Source of the DNA: Bordetella parapertussis
GTDB taxonomy: Bacteria; Cyanobacteriota; Cyanobacteriia; PCC-6307; Cyanobiaceae
Assembly: GCA_943324725.2 (NCBI GenBank)
Contig: CALPMR020000136.1
Span: 1-7,853, forward strand
DNA: 7,853 nt
Reading direction: 5' to 3'
Shown: positions 5,450 to 7,853 of the stretch, in pieces
Numbering within the stretch: position 1 is the stretch's first letter
Layout of the letters: every line of letters begins with the position of its first letter
Position numbers and translations under genes: made by a program
The notes under the pieces: model-generated
The model's input: the letters and a program-made list of their open reading frames with translations, nothing else
The model's database searches: none
What the model was told of the DNA's origin: nothing

Positions 5450-7185
5450 CAGTTCGACACCTCTCGCCAGCTGGTGATGCCAGTGGCAGCATATTCAAAC
5501 TTGTAGGGCATTGTCTCAGAGAAGCCAGTACCAAATTGATCGTCAATACCTGTAGCCATGCCCACTGGCACGTTGAGGGTGGCCGGACTGCCATCTTTAG
5601 CCTTGTAATAGAGCAGCCAGTAGGCACCACTCTGAGTGGTGTTATCAAGATCGGAATAGGAGCAGGGAAAGTTAAAGTAACCCTCAATGGTTGAGCCATG
5701 AATTTCCAGACGCGTTGACTTTGTGTAGTTTGTGGTAGTTCCACTGGGATCAAACCAGGTACGACAGGCCACCATCGGATCGACGTTCTCTCCTGTCGCG
5801 TTGGCTTGGGTTGGAGGCACTCCCAGATAGGACACCAGGTCTTCACGCTTGCTGCCAGCGGGCACGTTGGCGATGGCATCAGCCCGGGTTGTGTACTCAC
5901 CGCGGGCATAGAGGCCCGAAGTATCCATCACATGGAATTGGCGATCCGAACCCATCGCGTCGCCGCTGACGTTCTTATCACAAACCGAGGCACCCACCGT
6001 ACTGGCCTTGTCGCAGGTGACCCAGATGCGCACATACTTGTTACTGCCATTCAGTCCATAAATAACCAGATTGTTGTATTCGCCTGAGTGGAATGCGATG
6101 CGCCAGACGGCACAGTCAGTCATCCCAGCCGCCACCTCACAGATCCTGGTCTTGGCCGCCGTGCCAGTACCGGCCACATCCGCCCCCATCGGGTCACAGG
6201 TTGAGGTCTTCATGTTGTTGATGCATTGGTAATTCATGCCGGCCACAATTACGCTATCGTCATAGATGGTCCAGCCCAGCCCCTGGTTATTGGCCGCTGT
6301 TTTCGTGCAGGCCGAGGGAGTCGATTTGACACATTCAATCTCCTCGTTAAGGCTGCTCGGCATCGTCGGGAACGCTGGGAATATCCGGGTTGAACCCTTG
6401 CCGCCGATGAGCTGCAGATTGGTGGTCACGGCCGTATTGGAGAGGCTCACGGCAGTTTTGAGAGCGGCGCTGTTCATCGCCAGGGTGGAGCTGCAGTCGG
6501 TGTAGGGGCTGACGGCCCCTTTCCACAGGCAGGTGGCGTTGCCATTCACCGTGTCGTCGTAGAGCCGCATGTAGCTGGCAGCGAGACCAGCCAGATAATT
6601 CCCCTTGGCACCCACAGCACCACCGCAGGGCTTGGTGGCAATCCACACCTGGGTCTCGACGATGGAATTGGCCCTGCCGTTGGGGGACCAGCCGCGCATG
6701 CGGATCGTTGCCGGTCCCCCCAGCCGGGTCGGATCGCCACTGAAGTCGTAGCTGATCAACTCGTAGCGGCCCGTATTGGCGCCGGCCACCGTGTTGGCCG
6801 TAAGCGTGGCCGGGGGCTCGGTCTTGAGTCGGATGTTCGCCGGGGCCGGCGAGGTGCCCTCACCACAGACCGTCGTGGGCAGGGGGCTCTTCCAGACGCC
6901 GGGGGCGGCCGTGGCGGGAGTCCAGCCGGCGGCCACATCGCGCACCAGCAGGTGGGGATACTTCTGATTCAGCTCCTTGAGCAGTTGGGCGGTGCCGGCC
7001 TGGGCCGCTTCCAGGGCCTGGCGGTGATCGCCCTGGCGCGCCGAGCCCACCAGGCCTCCCGAGGCCCGGTACAGCACGCCCATGGTGCCGGCCGCCAGGA
7101 TCAGGGCGATCACGACGACAACGGCCAGAGAGAATCCCTGTTCAGCCTCTGGTAGGGGCTGGCGTGAAGATCGGGTGAGTTTCAT
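5449..7185 (-). CDS. Large PilX/GspK-like minor pilin
   Basis: This is a 578-residue protein and the first gene of the minus-strand pilin operon. Its N-terminus has a polar leader (17 residues ending EAEQG) and then FSLAVVVVIALILAAGTMGV, with predicted cleavage at Gly17/Phe18. The residue at mature +5 is Val22, not Glu, as in the GspK and PilX_N families, whose members often lack this Glu. The next segment, QALEAAQAGTAQLLKELN (residues 56-73), matches the usual AAEAG-type helix of PilX_N proteins. The remaining ~500 residues are beta/Ser-Thr-Asn-rich with 14 Cys residues (an even number) and no membrane helix. Known PilX (about 200 aa) and GspK (about 330 aa) are much shorter, so the extra C-terminal part may be a tip or adhesin domain (inference). 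Nt ~5460-6300 look richer in A/T than the 5' half. The start is ATG 7185, without a clear Shine-Dalgarno. Confidence 0.82.
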   Translation of the reverse strand: MKLTRSSRQPLPEAEQGFSLAVVVVIALILAAGTMGVLYRASGGLVGSARQGDHRQALEAAQAGTAQLLKELNQKYPHLLVRDVAAGWTPATAAPGVWKSPLPTTVCGEGTSPAPANIRLKTEPPATLTANTVAGANTGRYELISYDFSGDPTRLGGPATIRMRGWSPNGRANSIVETQVWIATKPCGGAVGAKGNYLAGLAASYMRLYDDTVNGNATCLWKGAVSPYTDCSSTLAMNSAALKTAVSLSNTAVTTNLQLIGGKGSTRIFPAFPTMPSSLNEEIECVKSTPSACTKTAANNQGLGWTIYDDSVIVAGMNYQCINNMKTSTCDPMGADVAGTGTAAKTRICEVAAGMTDCAVWRIAFHSGEYNNLVIYGLNGSNKYVRIWVTCDKASTVGASVCDKNVSGDAMGSDRQFHVMDTSGLYARGEYTTRADAIANVPAGSKREDLVSYLGVPPTQANATGENVDPMVACRTWFDPSGTTTNYTKSTRLEIHGSTIEGYFNFPCSYSDLDNTTQSGAYWLLYYKAKDGSPATLNVPVGMATGIDDQFGTGFSETMPYKFEYAATGITSWREVSN

Positions 7186-7853
7186 CGCCGGACGCCGTTA
7201 CAACGTTGCCGGGACCTGGCAACAACACAGCCGCCCAGACCCTGAGGCCAGCCTGAGCCGACTAAACGCCGGTGGGAACCGGAGCGAACTCGCGCTGGTC
7301 AACCCAACTGCCCGTGCCGTCGTTGCATTCAACGGCGTTGGACTCTGCCGCAGCTGTCCGTGCTGCTCCCGTTGCAGTTGAAGCGGTTGATCCCGATCGT
7401 TTTGGGGCAAAATGGATGCAGGATGTGTCATCGCTTCCAGAGATTCCTTCCTCTTCCCTTCAGCTTAATGAGATTGCCCAAGGGCGACTCAGCGCCAGGG
7501 TCAGACCGCAACATCCCTGGGCAAGCCGCGCAACGGCATGGCACTTCAGGTTCCGGCTGGGCCCAGGGCGCACGGCGAGAGGGAGCCGGCCGCGGCTGTC
7601 GATCGCACCGAGCCACAGCGTCATCGGATCGCCGGCAGTCATCCCAGCGTTGAACTTCACAACCCGGGCTGCTGACAGCCGGGAGTGCTGGATCAGTGCC
7701 TGCCTGACTGAGGTGGCTGCCGCTGCACACCAACCCATCGAGGTGCAGCCGTTGAAGCTGGGACACGCTCACACCACCCACCGCACAAGGGGAAGCGTGA
7801 CAACGGCGCGCAGGATTGATCCAGAGGCTGCTCCGGGATCAACGGGCCAAGCA
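7186..7853. other. Region upstream of pilin operon with no defensible gene
   Basis: The 668 bp hold the palindrome at 7205-7223 and a locally A/T-richer patch around 7380-7480, where a promoter for the pilin operon could lie. No clear promoter boxes are visible. A plus-strand frame is open from 7266 to the right edge (first ATG 7416) but its translation is Arg/His/Pro-rich and unlike a normal protein. On the minus strand, a 92-codon frame at 7460-7738 contains a more protein-like stretch (VRQALIQHSRLSAARVVKFN, then MTLWLGAIDSRGRLPLAV) but has no ribosome binding site, no start context and no family match I can name. An imperfect hairpin at 7663-7683 lacks a T-run. The region may contain a decayed gene or the end of one lying beyond the window. 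Confidence 0.4.
7205..7223. promoter_or_regulatory. 19-bp palindrome upstream of the pilin operon
   Basis: GTTGCC at 7205-7210 and GGCAAC at 7218-7223 are perfect inverted arms, and the inner GG/CC pair (7212-7213 with 7215-7216) continues the symmetry around A7214. The only mismatched pair is 7211/7217. It sits 19 bp before the first pilin ATG. It could be an operator or a short hairpin in the mRNA leader. No convincing -10/-35 pair was found beside it, so the role is unknown. Confidence 0.4.

Noticed and set aside
5256..5909. 217-codon minus-strand frame overlapping the large pilin and the GspH-like gene
   Set aside because: It is an out-of-frame shadow. Its two in-frame neighbours have clear prepilin signals and a TGATG junction.
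7261..7315. Possible promoter on the minus strand (TTGACC near 7300, TTTAGT at 7266-7261)
   Set aside because: The two boxes are about 30 bp apart, too far for a standard promoter, and the second box is a weak match.
7198..7431. 77-codon minus-strand frame just upstream of the large pilin gene
   Set aside because: Gln/Arg/Ser-rich product with no domain, no signal and poorly spaced ribosome binding site. More likely leader or promoter region.
7663..7683. Hairpin (CCCGGGCTG ... CAGCCGGG) as a possible terminator
   Set aside because: The stem has a bulge, is only 8 bp, and no T-run follows on either strand.
1..7853. CRISPR arrays, tRNA or rRNA genes, insertion sequences
   Set aside because: I saw no regularly spaced direct repeats, no cloverleaf or rRNA-like sequence, and no transposase or terminal inverted repeats in the window.

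Overview
The window is GC-rich bacterial DNA. It fits a unicellular cyanobacterium of the Synechococcus/Cyanobium type. This is inferred from the style of the genes (a cyanobacterial-type CysQ-family phosphatase beside rsmI, cyanobacterial-style minor pilins) and from one HIP1 octamer (GCGATCGC, 1731-1738). No ribosomal RNA or other direct taxonomic marker is present, so the assignment is an inference.

Left part (1-2994), housekeeping-like. A plus-strand gene cut by the left edge ends at 858. It has a long acidic, partly repetitive region followed by a compact C-terminal domain I do not recognise. Its end overlaps tail-to-tail by 22 nt with a small two-helix membrane protein (837-1133, minus, LapA/DUF1049-like). 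That gene lies directly downstream of rsmI (1130-2029, minus) with a GTGA stop/start overlap, so the two look co-transcribed. Divergently, with only 32 bp between start codons, lies a cysQ-like phosphatase gene (2062-2994, plus).

Right part (3011-7185), a minus-strand cluster of four prepilin-like genes. In transcription order they are a very large PilX/GspK-like protein (578 aa), a GspH/FimU-like minor pilin (189 aa), a PilW/GspJ-like minor pilin whose C-terminal third is an RTX calcium-binding repeat block (421 aa), and a PilV/GspI-like minor pilin (199 aa). Junctions are TGATG, TAAcgATG and TGAgATG, so this is almost certainly one operon. Together they look like the priming or tip complex of a type IV pilus or type II secretion-like pseudopilus. 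No assembly ATPase, platform protein, prepilin peptidase or PilY1 is in the window.

The main novelty is the PilW-RTX fusion. It puts a calcium-folding module typical of secreted adhesins and toxins directly onto a minor pilin, next to an oversized cysteine-rich PilX. A plausible reading is a calcium-dependent tip or surface adhesion module. Region 7186-7853 has no gene I can defend. It holds a near-perfect 19-bp palindrome just upstream of the pilin operon and several long but unconvincing open frames.
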